Source of the DNA: Microstegium vimineum | Lineage: Eukaryota > Streptophyta > Magnoliopsida > Poales > Poaceae | Direction: 5' to 3' | DNA: 64,000 nt | NCBI GenBank assembly: GCA_022036555.1 | Contig: CM039119.1 | Coordinates: 21,606,595-21,670,594, forward strand | In this document: positions 13,108-24,781 of the stretch, piece after piece | Position numbering within the stretch: the first letter of the stretch is position 1 | How the letters are laid out: each line of letters opens with the position of its first letter | The notes under the pieces: model-generated | The model's input: the letters and a program-made list of their open reading frames with translations, nothing else | Databases searched by the model: none | What the model was told of the DNA's origin: nothing | Translations under genes and position numbers: made by a program

Positions 13108-14097
13108 GAGGGTCACTCCCCCTCTCTAGACATGGTGAAGAAGCCTACAAGCTCCATTCCTTAGAATTGTTCTAGTAGTTAGTCTAGAGTGGGAGTTAGA
13201 GTTGAGTCAAGCTTGCTCGGGATTTCCGAAGTTGTCTTCTGGGAAGTCTGGTATAACTCTTGTATCTTTTCTTCTTTGTAAGACTTTATCTTTATCAATA
13301 AATTATCCTTTACCTTTACTTTACTTAGTATTTACTTTGAGCATTACTATACTAGATATAGTATTGTTATATGCTTTTGCTCTTTAATAGCCTTTACATT
13401 TATAGTCTGTGATCCTTGTGACCTTTCCTGTGTGCGATCATTGCCTATCATAGGGTGCTTTGATTATTGATCGTAGTCAAAGTAATAAGTTGTGTGTAAG
13501 CATGGTGCTTATATATTAGCTTATCCTTGATTACCGCTTATTGCGTGGATTGTTCGTGGATGCTAGTAGAAGGTGATAGCTCTATCTAGCCTTTATATTC
13601 CACCACGCGTGTCAGATAAGTTATTAAAAGGTAGGGCTTCAAGACAACAGGAGGGCGCGGTACAGTAGGAGTTTTGTCCTCCTACCGATCTATCCCCTCG
13701 CCTAGCATACTTGTATTGAGGAGGCAAACTATAGTGTTTAGTCTAGTTAATTAGCTAAGTATATTAAAGTAGAGTGAATTGCATAGGAGTCCCTTGTACT
13801 CTCTCGTTGTCCTCCCACCTAGCTAATCTGTCTAGTCCGTTCTAAGTATCATTTACCTAGGCTCTTTCATTCATCAACCCCTTCCTATCACATTTATCAT
13901 TTACCCCCTATACTAGTTGGTACTAAGTTGAGGTACTCTCTAGGATCTCTCTCTAATTATCATTTCTAGCTCAGCTTTCCCTTGGGATAAAATAAATTAC
14001 GATACCTTGGAATACTCCTAGGTGAAGTGCTACAGCGGTATAATCTGTGGGCTTGCAGATTTATCCAATAGTCATAAGAAATACCCATAAGCATTTC

Positions 14098-14114
14098 TGG
14101 TGCCGTACCGGGGA
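14098..14114 (+). promoter_or_regulatory. Athila-type primer-binding site (degenerate)
   Basis: TGGTGCCGTACCGGGGA, one base shorter than the TGGTGCCGTTGCCGGGGA of the Athila element at 18128-18145 and preceded by the same AGCATTTC. Confidence 0.75.
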
Positions 14115-14160
14115 TAGGGATTTATCTCTATTTGTGGTGCGACGCTAAGAAGTGTCAACA

Positions 14161-15821
14161 ATGCCCTCCTTCGCAACCCGCATCAATCCATGTAACTGGT
14201 TGTACCCCAGGTCCACCGGAGCATGCTCGACGACGTCCATGGCGGCACGGCGGCGCTGCGATTCTTGCGCTGGCTGGCGCAAGCTTTCTCTAGCCAAACT
14301 GGCGGTAGCTACACTTACACTGAACCCTAGCGGTTTGATCTAGCCCGGATTGGGGCGGTACAAAGCCTCCGATGAGCTCAGCCAAATGCACAGCGGCACA
14401 GTGGCGAGTTCACGGCGGCGCGACACTTCTGTTCCGACGGTGGCAAGGCATGGATGCTTCAACCAATTCCAGCTATCTAACCACGACCTAACCAGCTAAC
14501 CCTAATGCAACTAAGATGAGCTGAAGCGACACTACCGAGCTCAGCGTAACCTCGCCGGCGTTGCGGGTGCCATGCGCTCGCACGCGGCGGAGTTCCCGTT
14601 CCGGCGAACCCTAACCCTAATCGCTTCAACCAACACCATGGCGAGCATCTACACCCTCTGGGCTACCGTGTACAAGGGCTAGAAGAAAGGGAGGGCTCTG
14701 GATTGGGCTAGCCATGGCGGCGCAAAGCTTGGCGGAGCTTAGGTCGTCAATGGCGGCTCTGCTCTGCACGGTATGGCTCACCTGGGCGGTTAGCGTGGAA
14801 GCTGTGTGGTGCAAACGATGGAGCGGAGCAAGGCGAAGCTGTGGTTGGGTTTTGGCGGCCAATGCGGCGGTGTGCTTCGCGGTGGAGCTCGGCGACGGTG
14901 GTGCTGCGGCGGTGGCGCTGCGCTCCGCTTTCTTGCGCGAGGCAGAGAGGAGAGGAAGAGAGCGAGGGCGAGGGAGCGTCTGGTCGCGAGGTGGAGTGTG
15001 TAGGCGTCTAAGGCGCGACCGGCGCGGGTCCAACTCCGGCGTACGGCTGCCACACGGCAGGCGATGCCCGATATGGTCGGCCACCGACCAAGCACGCGCT
15101 CAGCTCTGCATTTGAACACCCGATCAGGCCGACTGGCGACAGGTTTTGCAAAGCGATTAACTCCCTAACGTCTGCGTCTTAGCTTCAACTAATGGCACAC
15201 TTTTGTAGAGCTATAGTTGAACTCCAATTTTGGTGCAATTTGTTTGAACTGAAACGACCTAGATTTCAAAGTACAAGCATTCAAACAGGGTAACTTTCAA
15301 ACTGCAAACCACTTTAGGACTTAGGCAATTTCAGAAACTAAACCACCCCCAAATCAGCCTTAATTGACTAATTAGGGTATTTTAGGATCCAAATCACCTC
15401 AAGGTAGTTAAACAAAGTTTGTTCAGAATTAAAAACTCTACAACTTTGCTTAAACCAACTTTTTCATACAAGGTCATTTGCAAAGTCAATATGTTAACTT
15501 AAGCAAAAGGGTTTCTAGGGACAACCATTAGAGCTTAACCCTAGAAGCTTATTTGGACTTGATCATGAACATAAACAGGGTTCCATTTTCATCCCTAAGC
15601 ATTTCTAGATGGTCATTAGTGATCAAAACATCAAGCACTTGGTTAAACAAGTATAACTCATACAAAGCTAGGTGTAGGTTTAACACATACACATATGCAA
15701 ACAAAATGATCACTTAGGCTTATCATTTCATGTGATCATGGAAATGCATGAATGCAATGATGCTTGTGTTCATGCTCATGAAATGATATGCAATGCAAGC
15801 TTAACACCCTAGGGTGTTACA
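14161..15821 (+). mobile_element. Gypsy-type LTR, 3' part
   Basis: Ends CACCCTAGGGTGTTACA. It shares an exact 18-bp block with 571-588 and the ATGCAATG-rich tail of the LTRs ending at 840 and 2183. A GC-rich segment (14210-15110) gives long open frames on both strands, including 14714-15115 and 14626-15084. Their composition and the absence of any domain argue against a gene. The left part of this LTR lies before 12375, interrupted by the derivative 12380-14160. Confidence 0.6.
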
Positions 15822-16050
15822 CGCCAGCTGCAGCTGCATATATGTCTGATATAGGGGTCTGTTACCGAATAATGCTAATATGTTACCTTAGACATTATGT
15901 TGACGCTCGATCAAATGTCACAGAATGTTTTGTAGAATGTACTTTCCTTGATCTTGCAATCAGTGGTAGGTACTCCTAGATTGTCTAGCTTTGCAAGGTA
16001 AGGTGATGGATGGAGTTGATCATACCCTAAGTTAACAGTGTTGACCATCC
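15822..16050 (-). other. Athila internal sequence downstream of protease
   Basis: Minus-strand continuation after the protease frame ends. No motif recognised. Confidence 0.4.
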
Positions 16051-17973
16051 TCACTGAGTCTTCTCTTGGTTGTTGAGCTTTACTCTTCCTTCTCCTACTG
16101 TTGGTGTTCTTTTTGGTAGCAGTAGATGTAAGCTCATGGGGTATGGTGTCTGAGGATGAGCAGGAGCTTGAACTGTATGCTTCTTGAAAGTGAACTTCTC
16201 CTTTCTATCCTTTATCATGAAACTGACCTTGGCACTCTCGGCGTAGATGATGGCTTTGGTTGTACTTAAGAATGGGTGTCCCAAGATGATCGGTGATCTC
16301 TTATTGCCACCCGTCTCTACAACCATAAAGTCAACTGGTACGTATGAGTGTCCAACTCGAATGTAGATATCTTCAAGAATTCCCTTGGGGTAGCAAAGTG
16401 TCTGATCTGCAAGCTGCAAACACATGGTTGTATACAACAATGGTTCACCATGAATTTTCTCATAAATTACCTTTGGCATAATGTTGACACTTGCTGCAAG
16501 GTCGCAGACAACTTCTTCAAAGATGTGTTCTCCAATGGAGATCGGGATGACAGGTCTTCCTAGATCTCCTCTATTGATTGGAAGGGTATCATCCTTCCAT
16601 GCCCTTGATAGCACGGTGAAGAAGTGTCTTGCATTAAAAATGTCTACAAGATTCGCAGTTTCTAATTCTTCCGAATTCCCTAGAATTTTACATTTCTCGG
16701 TGACAGGAACTGATGCTGTTAATTGTGATATTTGTAATTCAATCATTTTATTAAATCTATTTTGACTCTTAATGGTAGAAGTAAAGCTATCCATCCTATT
16801 ATTAATGGTTTATAAAATTTTATCATTAGAAGCTAGACATATTATCAATAACTTTATTTTGATTAGAAATAATTTCTCTCAAGGGTGGTAAGTTAAAATT
16901 ATTACCTTGGTAGTTACTTGAGTAGTTACCTGGGTAATTGGGCCTTTTTTGCTGGTTCCATCCTTGATTTTGTTGAGGACGATAGTTGGTGTTGTTGGTG
17001 TTGATGATGTAGGTCATGTCCTCTTGGATCTTGGGGCACTTACTCCCTGAGTGGCCAATGCGAGAATCACGGATGTGCATGACTTGGTTGTTCTCGTAGT
17101 CTCGTTCATCAAGCTTCTTCATGAGCAGGTCCATCTTAGTAGACAACATGTCTACTTCTTTGACTTGATGCATTCCTCCTCCTCTCTTGCATGGTTGAGA
17201 GCATTCTTCGTTCCATCCCTGGTTAAAAGCCATCTTCTCAACAAGAGCGGTTGCATCACAAATAGTGAGTGATAAGAACAATCCTCCAGCAGCTACATCC
17301 ATGTTCTCACGGGTACTCATGGTGAGCCCATGATAGAATGTTTGCATAAGTAGCCAATTCTCCATCTTACAGTGAGGGCATTCTGAGATGTAATCTTGGA
17401 AGCGCTCCCATGCCTCTAGGATGGACTCATTGTGCTGCTACTGAAAGCTTGAAATCTTCGCACGTAGGGCATGCCCACTAGAAAGAATTTTGCTAGGAAG
17501 GCAGTAGAGCAGATTTCTCATGTTGTGTTCTTCTCTTTGTTAGCATAGAACCATTGCTTCGTCTTTCCCAAGAGTGAGAGTGGGAAAAGATGGAGTAAGG
17601 TTGCATCTCTAGAAACTCCCTTGATGGTGAAAGTACTACAAATCTCCAAAAAGTGTTGAAGATGAGCACAAACATCTTCATGTGCCTTTCCGCAAAACTG
17701 ACTCGCTTGCACCATGTTCATCAAAGTTGGCTTCAACTCAAATCCATTATCCCCCACATTAACTGCTGAACCAATCCTGATGTTGGTAATTGTTGGTGCG
17801 GAGAATTCACGGAGAGTCTTGTCAACCATGGCTTCAAAATCTAGTGTCAAACTTCTTCTTAATTGGTTGACTTCTGACAAAGTGGTCGGATTCCTATTGA
17901 GCTTGGCTCTGGTTTTCTTGAATAAAGCTTTAGGATTCTCAACGTAGTCCATCGGAAGTTCAAAACCGAACAT
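16051..17973 (-). pseudogene. Athila-type gag-protease, broken
   Basis: Read on the minus strand. 17973-17518 starts MFGFELPMDYVENP and holds the N-terminal part of gag (capsid-type segment, LHLFPLSLLGKTKQWFY). A stop and at least one frameshift follow around 17365-17518. 17365-16826 continues gag (LLMQTFYHGLT, AAGGLFLSLT) into a Gln/Asn-rich linker. 16794-16051 holds the retropepsin: CDLAASVNIMPK with the catalytic Asp codon at 16501-16503, LADQTLCYPKGI, VPVDFMVVET and IILGHPFLSTT. Gag packages the element RNA and the protease would cut the polyprotein. No reverse transcriptase follows. The gene is preceded on its strand by the primer site and LTR, as expected. Confidence 0.8.
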
Positions 17974-18127
17974 ACATCACTTTGCATAAAAGATAAGGAA
18001 AAATAGACAAAGCCAGGGTGAGCCTGCTTAAGAAAAATAATCAATAGTGTATCTCGAATATCATAGTGTGTACGCATATTTATTAAATGTTCAAGTTTAA
18101 TTAATTATTCTAGCTACCTCCTTGCCT

Positions 18128-18145
18128 TCCCCGGCAACGGCACCA
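18128..18145 (-). promoter_or_regulatory. Primer-binding site of the Athila-type element
   Basis: The minus strand reads TGGTGCCGTTGCCGGGGA, beginning eight bases inside the 5' LTR boundary. This matches the tRNA-Asp-type primer site known for Athila elements. Confidence 0.85.
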
Positions 18146-18153
18146 GAAATGCT

Positions 18154-19904
18154 TGTTGACATTTCATAGCGGAATTACCAAAGTACGGGATCCTCGATAA
18201 CGACGCTAGAAATGTAGGGTCACATCTAAAGTATCACTTAAGCCAGGTTGTCATCACGAACATGACACTAGAGACATGACAGTATTATATTCATGATACT
18301 TACTCTATATATATATATGAAAATGTTATCCGCAAGCGCACAGATAAATACACCCATCGTAGCACTTCACCCAGCAAAGTTCTAGGTATCATTATTTATA
18401 TTTTACCTTAGGAAGGATTTAGGAGGTAGGATACTAGTAAGTTATTATATTTATATTTATTTATATTTATATTTATGCCCACACACCTATGATATGAGTT
18501 CCACTAGATTATTACTTAAGTAGGGATATCAATCCAATATAATAAACATGATAAATGATGAAGATAGATAAAGACATGTCCAGGATTATCTCAGTAGCCT
18601 TTCCACATATAGCACTAGCATTGACAAGAATAGAAGATTGAAGACTGTCCCTATGTTATTCTAATCATAAGTTATAACCTACTCTAATTACTGCAATTAT
18701 ATCTAGCAATCATAGATAAAGTATACTTATGAATCTACCCAAGCGACCATCCCTAAGCCCAGCTAAGAACAGAGCACAACTGTGACCCAAGACTTTAGCA
18801 GTCATGCATAGTCCTAAATTTGGGGAGTGGGCTACAGAGGACTCAACAGGAATATCACACCCGCAATCTACCACATGGCCTAAAAAATAGGGGACATCCG
18901 TAGATAAACATTGTCTAAGCACCACGCTTACACATTGATTATCACCCACCCATTGATCAAATGAATGAGCTCTATAGAACATGAATAAATACACTTATAT
19001 AATTGATCTATACTAGATATATAACCAAAGTAGATGATGAGTATTATAATTAAGAATGTATAAACAAGTAAGTATGAAGCCATATCTAGGCAATAAGATT
19101 CAACTAGATCTAGAATAAGAATTAGAATAAGAACTAGAAGAACGGAGATGAACAATGAAGAACAATGAAGAACTAGATGAATAATATTGTATTACAAGAG
19201 AGGATTACAAGGATTTATCGAGTCTCCTCGTGACTGATCCAGAATGCAAGCTATGCTTGCCGCCTCTAATTCTATTCTAATCTAGCTATGCTATATTGGT
19301 GGAGCTACGAGGTTATCCTTTCAGGGGACACCTCTTACCTAACTGGAACTGATTGAATATAATATTCAATGAGATATGCCTTGGGGGGGGTCTACCTTTT
19401 AATTTATAGTCCTGGATAGGTGGAGGAATCCTTGAACAGGTGATACGGTACTAATGCGTTGCACCTAATATCTTCTGGTGGGATTAACCACGGCCCTTGG
19501 ATCAAATCGACCTTGACAAACGACGTAGATTGGATCCATATGTCAGTTAGGGTACACCACACGAAGATGGGCCTCAGCGGGCCCAGGCCTAGGCCGGCCG
19601 ACCTAGGGGTGGGGCTGGCTAGCCCCCCAGGCGGGCTCTCGGCCCCCGCCGCCGCGTGGAGTCTTCTTATGCCTTCTAGAGTCTTCCCACCTAGCTTTAC
19701 TTGTCCGATACGCTAGATCCCGTTCGGTTGTAGTTGTATCTTGATTCCAACTATTGTTTTCCTGTTTTAATCCCTACAGAGTCATAATTCACCAAAACTA
19801 TGGAATATTGTCAGTTTGAACCCTATTCTATGTTGGTGATTGCTTTTATACCCTTTTTATAGTTTTATTGACCTATATAATATTGTAGTTAATTACCATC
19901 AACA
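18154..19904 (-). mobile_element. 5' LTR of the Athila-type element
   Basis: Plus strand from TGTTGACATTTC to CCATCAACA, collinear with 3912-5688. It differs from its partner by many substitutions and by shorter TA and ATATTT tracts. Open frames at 18710-19155 are the LTR counterparts of those in the left copy and are not genes. Confidence 0.85.
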
Positions 19905-20187
19905 GCTACAACAATCACCAAGAGTAACAAGAAATCCGTAGTGAAAACAACTCCCAAGTGCCACTAGATGCAAGCTATCAAGCAAATGCACTTGGATCAC
20001 TCAATATCACTTTGGTTTTCACTAATCAAGCATGAAGATGAGTGGAGGGAGTGTGCTCAGCTCTAGGAGATGTCGAGTGAATGTAAAATGTGCAAGAGAT
20101 GTCCGCCTAAGCCGGCCAACACACTTATATAGCACCCCCTCAAACAATAGAGTCATTACCCCAAACTCAGGGTCATCAGATGCACCA

Positions 20188-20221
20188 TTATGTTGCACCG
20201 GACGCGTCCGGTGCAACATAA
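20188..20221. repeat. 34-bp perfect palindrome
   Basis: Perfect dyad symmetry about 20204/20205 with the core CACCGGACGCGTCCGGTG. It lies upstream (in LTR sense) of the TATA box. Confidence 0.95.
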
Positions 20222-20511
20222 GGTGCCACGTGTACTAGCCATTTGAAACGGCTACTTCATGCGCATACTGTTCTTCACACCCTCGCAACTTGTGTGAGCA
20301 CCGGACTCGCTACATAGGAGCATCCGGTGGTGTGCACTGACTATGCAAAGAGGTTTTTCTCACACCTAACTCGTTCGGTGCCTATGCACCGGACTTCTCA
20401 GTGTCCGGTTCCTACTAATAGGCACTTCATCTCCATAGCACTAGACTCACTGTGCTTTTGAGTCTCGCATCCGGTGCCTACGTTTCATGTCACGCGGAGA
20501 GTTTCCAGACA

Positions 20512-20529
20512 CACCGGACGCGTCCGGTG
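20512..20529. repeat. 18-bp palindrome CACCGGACGCGTCCGGTG
   Basis: Second perfect copy of the same core in the same LTR. A decayed third (CACCGGACGTGTCTAGTG) begins near 20597. Confidence 0.95.
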
Positions 20530-20753
20530 AACCATCAATGGACTCACCATGTGTCTGGTGCACTTCATTGTGCATGGGTTGCACTAGGGTATGTCACCGG
20601 ACGTGTCTAGTGCCTTACGTCTGGTGCTCTTTCAAGAGCCCTTTCTCATCTCTATCATCTCCACCCTGGCTCCAAGGTGCTAAACACCAAGTTTACTTCC
20701 TTAGTGCTTGTGTTTAGCATTTTGTTCAAGTCATTTTGCAAGGGTTAGCTCAT

Positions 20754-21480
20754 TGTAGGGTCGAGATGGCAGACTAGAGGGGGGGGTGAATAGTCCTTTC
20801 TAAAACTTAAACGTTCTGGCTAACCAAATCAAATTCAGAATTAAAACTATCGGTCTAGCCAAGACTATACCCCTCTATCTATAACTCAAGCACCTAGCAA
20901 AGTATACTAATTGGGCTTACTAAGGTGCCAGGCTAGGAAGCTCACCTAAACAAGTCTAGGTTGCAAGGTCACACAAACCTAAGAAACTAGTACTCTAAGC
21001 AAACTGGGAGCTCCTACACATACTAGTAAGCAAAGCACAAAGCACCTAAGCTCACTAGCAATGCTCTCTAGCAAGACTACACAAATCAACTAGAGAGCTC
21101 AACTTACTTAGCTACACAAACTAAGCAATGTGACTAACAAGGCTACTCAAGCCAATTAGCCACGCAAACGCTACTTCTAAGCTACACAAGTTAAAAGGTA
21201 ACTAATTAAGCTACACAAGCTAAACAAGTTAGAAGAGAAACAACTAATCACTAGCACAAGTATGAACATGTAAATACAAGCTAGTGATTTGGAGAATGCG
21301 AACCACCAAGAAGATGTACACAAGGTTGACACGGTGATTTTTCTCCCGAGGTTCACTTGATCGCCACCAAGCTAGTCCCCATTGTGTCGACCACACACTT
21401 GGTGATTTGGCGGCTAATAGGTATCCACAAACCTATCCCAACAATTGGGGCCGCAAGAATCCACCCATAAGTGAGGGTAG
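20754..21480 (-). mobile_element. Second reverse Sirevirus-type LTR, first part (continues at 23004)
   Basis: Starts TGTAGGGTCGAGATGGC and then CTAGAGGGGGGGTGAATAG, the reversed 3' end of a Sirevirus-type LTR. The last five bases, GGTAG, are repeated at 23004-23008 on the far side of a solo LTR. Confidence 0.75.
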
Positions 21481-23003
21481 TGAAAGGATCAAGATGCCCA
21501 AGAGGGGGGGGGGTGAATTGGGCTTATTTCAATTTCTAAAGAAAATATGAAATCCTATCAAGTGCCAATCACCCCGTGCCTAACGATTCGTGTGCCTTAG
21601 ACTATGAAAGCGGTAGCAAGCCAAGGAAAGTAAAAACACCCTACACAATTCTAGTATGAATTGAAGAACAAGTGCGGAATGTAATGCAGTATGAAAGAGC
21701 TAGGGAAAGAGATTCTTGACACGGCGACGTTTTACCGAGGTATCAAGGAGTCGACACTCCCCCCTAGTCCTCGTTGGAGCACCTCGCAAGGTATTGCTCC
21801 CCCTCAATCCCGGGCAAGGGATGAGTGCTCTCTACGGGCTGGTTCTTTGCCACTCTGGCTCGGTGAACCACCCACAACCGATCACAAGTCAATGGAGAAG
21901 GGCCGCCAACAATACTCCGGCGATCACCTTCCTCCCAAGCACCACCGGACCATCTAGGTGATGTCGATCACCAAGAGTAACAGGCCTTGATCTTCACTTG
22001 ACTCACTCAAGCTTCACAACTAGAGTGGATGCACACTTGAACTCTTGGATGAACTAGAGGAGAGAAAGATGGATGGATTCGCAAATCACTCTCTCTCTAG
22101 GGCTCTTGCTCTCTTCCCAACCTTCTCAAAGAACTCAGCAACTCAAATGAGCAAAGGCAAGGGGTGGGCTGTAAATAGCCCTTCTCACAAACTGCCTCGG
22201 GATGAGAAAAACTGCCTATTTTAAGTTGGTGACGGACGCTCCGTCGCTAGGCGAAGGATGCTCCGACGCCCTGCCCAATGGCTAGTTACTGTGTATGTCA
22301 GCAGGCGATGGACGCTCCATCGCTTGGCGATGGACGCTGCGCCTCAGCGTCCGGCGCCAACTGGCTGCTCTCGGGTTTCTGGGAAAATATTTTCGGATGG
22401 TCGCAAGCGTCCGATGCCCATGCGACAGACGCGTCCGTCGCAAAATGAGCGTTTCTGGAGCTCTCTGCTGGCTCGCCAGATGCTGCTAGGGCTTCACCCC
22501 AGCGTCCGACGCCAGCATCTGGCGCGCCAGACAGCGTCCGGCGCCTCTGGCCTTAGCGTCCGATGCCTAGAAACTGGCTCTCTCAACTTTGGTTTTCGTC
22601 GCGATGAATATGGAAGTTGTTCTAGGCTATCTTACGGTCACCATAGGCTTTCTTAGAGCTAAGGAAGTCAATTGTGCACCACACCTAAGTCATGAAGCTC
22701 TCCTAAGTCAAGCTACTAGTCTAGACCCCCCTTGATAGTACGGTCAAAGATCAAATAAAGCCCTATCTAATTTTAAGTGCCCTTCATCACCTTATGGAAC
22801 TTAGCCTATCACTCTAGGGTCTTCGTCATGTCGACTTTGAAATCTGAAACAATATCCATCTTGGGGGCTAAGTGATAACCATTGATGCCCATTCATGTTA
22901 ATCACTATGGCTAAGCTACGCATAGCCTCTGTAAAACACACATTAGCCAGAATAATCCCTTATTGCCATTAATCACCGAAACCATTAGGGCCATGATTCT
23001 TCA
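21481..23003 (-). mobile_element. Solo LTR, Sirevirus type, same family as element A
   Basis: Flanked by a perfect 5-bp duplication GGTAG (21476-21480 and 23004-23008). Reversed, it starts TGAAGAATCATGG and ends CATCTTGATCCTTTCA, as the LTRs of element A do. It carries the same ACCGTACTATCAAG word (reverse strand 22731-22744), but the middle has diverged into AGCGTCCGACG-type words. Open frames at 21691-22656 lie in this LTR and are not genes. One LTR with a duplication and no interior is the product of LTR-LTR recombination. Confidence 0.93.
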
Positions 23004-24147
23004 GGTAGCTCAATGACATGCTTACTAGAGCTGCTCTTCATGATCTCCCATGGGGCAAGCACAACAACCCTCACAAGCACTTCTCCGGAGCCACACACAA
23101 GCTTCTTGCGTGCTTCGATGGAGCCATGATCACCAAGCCGTCTAGGAGGTGGCAACCTCCAAGAGTAACAAGCACCACCAGCTTGCAACACGATCACCTA
23201 GTGCCACACAAAGCTATCTCTATAAGCAACACACTAGAGATCACTCATTCGCAATTGAATCACACTCTTACAAGAACAAGTGAGTTAGAGGGCTCCAACA
23301 CCAAGCACAAATAAGGGAAACACATCCCCAAGGTGCTCAAACCTCCCAAGTGCTGGCCACCCATCTATATATAGAGGGAGAGGCCAAACTAGCCGTTGGG
23401 AAACAACACACCAACGGACAGTCCGACGCCCGCAGTGAAGCCTCTGAAAGATAGCTAGCCATTAGCACTACGTGGACACCTCCAGACCAACCTCCAGACC
23501 AGAATCGGGGGCTCCGGACTAAATCACAAGGTCCGGAGCTCCTCCCCAACCCAACCGCTGCGCAACACGTGTAGATGACCATTTGAAAACGACCGTTGGC
23601 ACACTTTCTATGAACCGTCAGACCACTCGCATTGGTCCAAAGCCAACTCGTCCAAAGCTCACCCCTTGAGTCCAATGCACAATAGAGAGCTCCAAAACGT
23701 CAGACACCACGTTGGCCCTCGGACTAACAATTCTAGTTTGGAGTCTCCTCTCTTTTTACTGACCGCTGAGTCAAAGCAACCGAACTAGTGCACATTGGTC
23801 CAGAGCCTCTGCACTCCTCTAGTTCGGAGCCTCCAGTGAGGCGGCCAGGGCTCGGGTTAGCCTCCAGACTACCACGTATGGTCCGAAGCTCCCCCTAACA
23901 CCTGGTCTCGAGCCTGTTTCTCAGCCGAAACACTTCCACACTTCTTCCTTTGATTTTCATGTGCTAACACAAACATGTCCCTCACCTTGTGCATGTGTGT
24001 TAGCATTTTCACAAACATTTATCAAAGCATTTTCACTTGCTCTCACCATGCTACTCAATCCTAATGCATCACAATGTTAGATCGCTCAAGTGGCACTAGA
24101 TAACTGAGATGCAAACAAGTTTGCCCCACTTGTAAGTGATTCTTTCA
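23004..24147 (-). mobile_element. Second reverse Sirevirus-type LTR, second part
   Basis: Contains CCGTCTAGGAGGTGGCAACCTC, the reversed signature seen near 1300, and a TATATATA box at 23366-23373 on either strand. It has many GGTCCGGA/CCAGACC words and ends TGATTCTTTCA at 24147. No duplication matches CTCAT at its left edge, so the original insertion site has been rearranged. Confidence 0.65.
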
Positions 24148-24716
24148 AGTTCTTTATAGCATTTAATATTCTAAATCTGATTTAGCTGTTATACAACTTT
24201 TCACGCTTGTTCGTTGCTTTGCTCTGAGTAAAGTGCTTCAATCTTAGGCCAAGGTTAAAGTAGTGAGATTAGTGTAGACGTGGTGTCAAACTTAATCTTG
24301 CCTTTACCGCTTATCGCACGGATTGTTTGTGGTAGCTAGTAGGTGGTGACAGCCCTATCTAGTCTTTGTATTCCATCATGTGTGTAAGATAGGTTCTTAA
24401 AAGGTAGGGCCTCAATACAACATGATGTCGCGGTCCGGTAGGAGTTTTACCTCTTACTAATCTATCCCATCGCCTCCTGCAAGAGAAGGGCTGATAAACC
24501 TAGTATAACCAGCTTTACCTTGTTAGATATCTTTGCTATATCGAACCTCTCAACCTAGTTATTATAGTCTCCCTTGTCTCATCATAGGACATAACCTTAT
24601 TCCTAGTTAACTCATTTCTCGTTCCCTATGGAAAATACGATACCTGGAATACTCCTGGTGAAAGCTACACTTGACAACCGTACGCTTGCGGTCTTTTATC
24701 CGTTTGCCACCTTTGG
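24148..24716 (+). mobile_element. Athila-like LTR 3' fragment
   Basis: Contains GTGTAGACGTGGTGTC, then GGATTGTTTGTGGTAGCTAG, then ACTCCTGGTGAAAGCTACA and a final CGCTTGCGG...TTTATCC. This is the same order as in the LTRs at 53432-54631 and 26543-28293. TTTGGTGTC near 24711 may be what is left of a primer site. Both edges are truncated. Confidence 0.55.
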
Positions 24717-24781
24717 TGTCAATAGAAGGTCTTCGAAGGGAAAGACAGGCATGCCAAGTTTAAAACAATGATTCTGTGCAT

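Larger units (their letters stand above)
12380..14160 (+). mobile_element. Deletion derivative of an Athila-like element: 5' LTR, primer site and 3' LTR tip
   Basis: Flanked by a perfect 5-bp duplication, ATGCC at 12375-12379 and 14161-14165. It starts TGTTGGCAC and ends GTGTCAACA. An LTR of 1.71 kb (12380-14089) is followed directly by an Athila-type primer site and then by only about 45 bp that resemble an LTR 3' end (GGATTTATCT...AAG...CAACA, compare 54599-54631). Almost the whole element has thus been lost between the primer site and the far LTR tip. Related LTRs are at 26543-28293, 53432-54631 and 57017-57569. Open frames at 12503-13387 are LTR sequence. Confidence 0.85.
3912..19904 (-). 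mobile_element. Athila-type Ty3/gypsy retrotransposon, minus strand, non-autonomous and itself invaded
   Basis: Two LTRs of about 1.75 kb in the same orientation bound it (3912-5688 and 18154-19904). On the minus strand the order is: 5' LTR (right), primer site, decayed gag and protease, long non-coding part, purine tract, 3' LTR (left). No reverse transcriptase, RNase H or integrase is recognisable anywhere inside. Internal insertions include a CACTA MITE and gypsy-type LTR material. The bases beside the LTRs are GTGAC and GCTAC, at best a decayed 5-bp target duplication. The split Sirevirus-type LTR on either side is the stronger proof of insertion. Confidence 0.8.
19905..20753 (-). mobile_element. 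Sirevirus-type LTR in reverse, second part (begins at 3253)
   Basis: Resumes with CAATCACCAAGAGTAAC, the sequence that follows the interruption point in related LTRs. It carries two perfect palindromes with a CACCGGACGCGTCCGGTG core and a minus-strand TATATA box near 20145-20152. It stops at 20753 where another reverse LTR begins, without a clean end, so it is truncated. Confidence 0.7.

Noticed and set aside
12651..13175. Overlapping frames of 121-136 codons
   Set aside because: They lie inside the LTR 12380-14089 and are repetitive Pro/Gly-rich readings of GGCCGACC-type sequence.
14626..15115. Long overlapping open frames on both strands
   Set aside because: GC-rich LTR sequence gives open frames in several phases; no domain, no start context, and the same LTR family elsewhere lacks them.
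9177..15821. A single complete gypsy element with TGTAAT and TTACA ends
   Set aside because: No matching duplication, no primer site, no coding region, and the left part reads in the opposite sense to the right part.
3907..19909. GTGAC/GCTAC as the target duplication of the Athila element
   Set aside because: Only three of five bases agree; I rely on the split LTR around it instead.
3253..24147. The two reverse Sirevirus-type LTRs as a pair of one element
   Set aside because: Their repeat words differ, there is no interior between 20753 and 20754, and the flanks ATTGG and AGTTC do not match.
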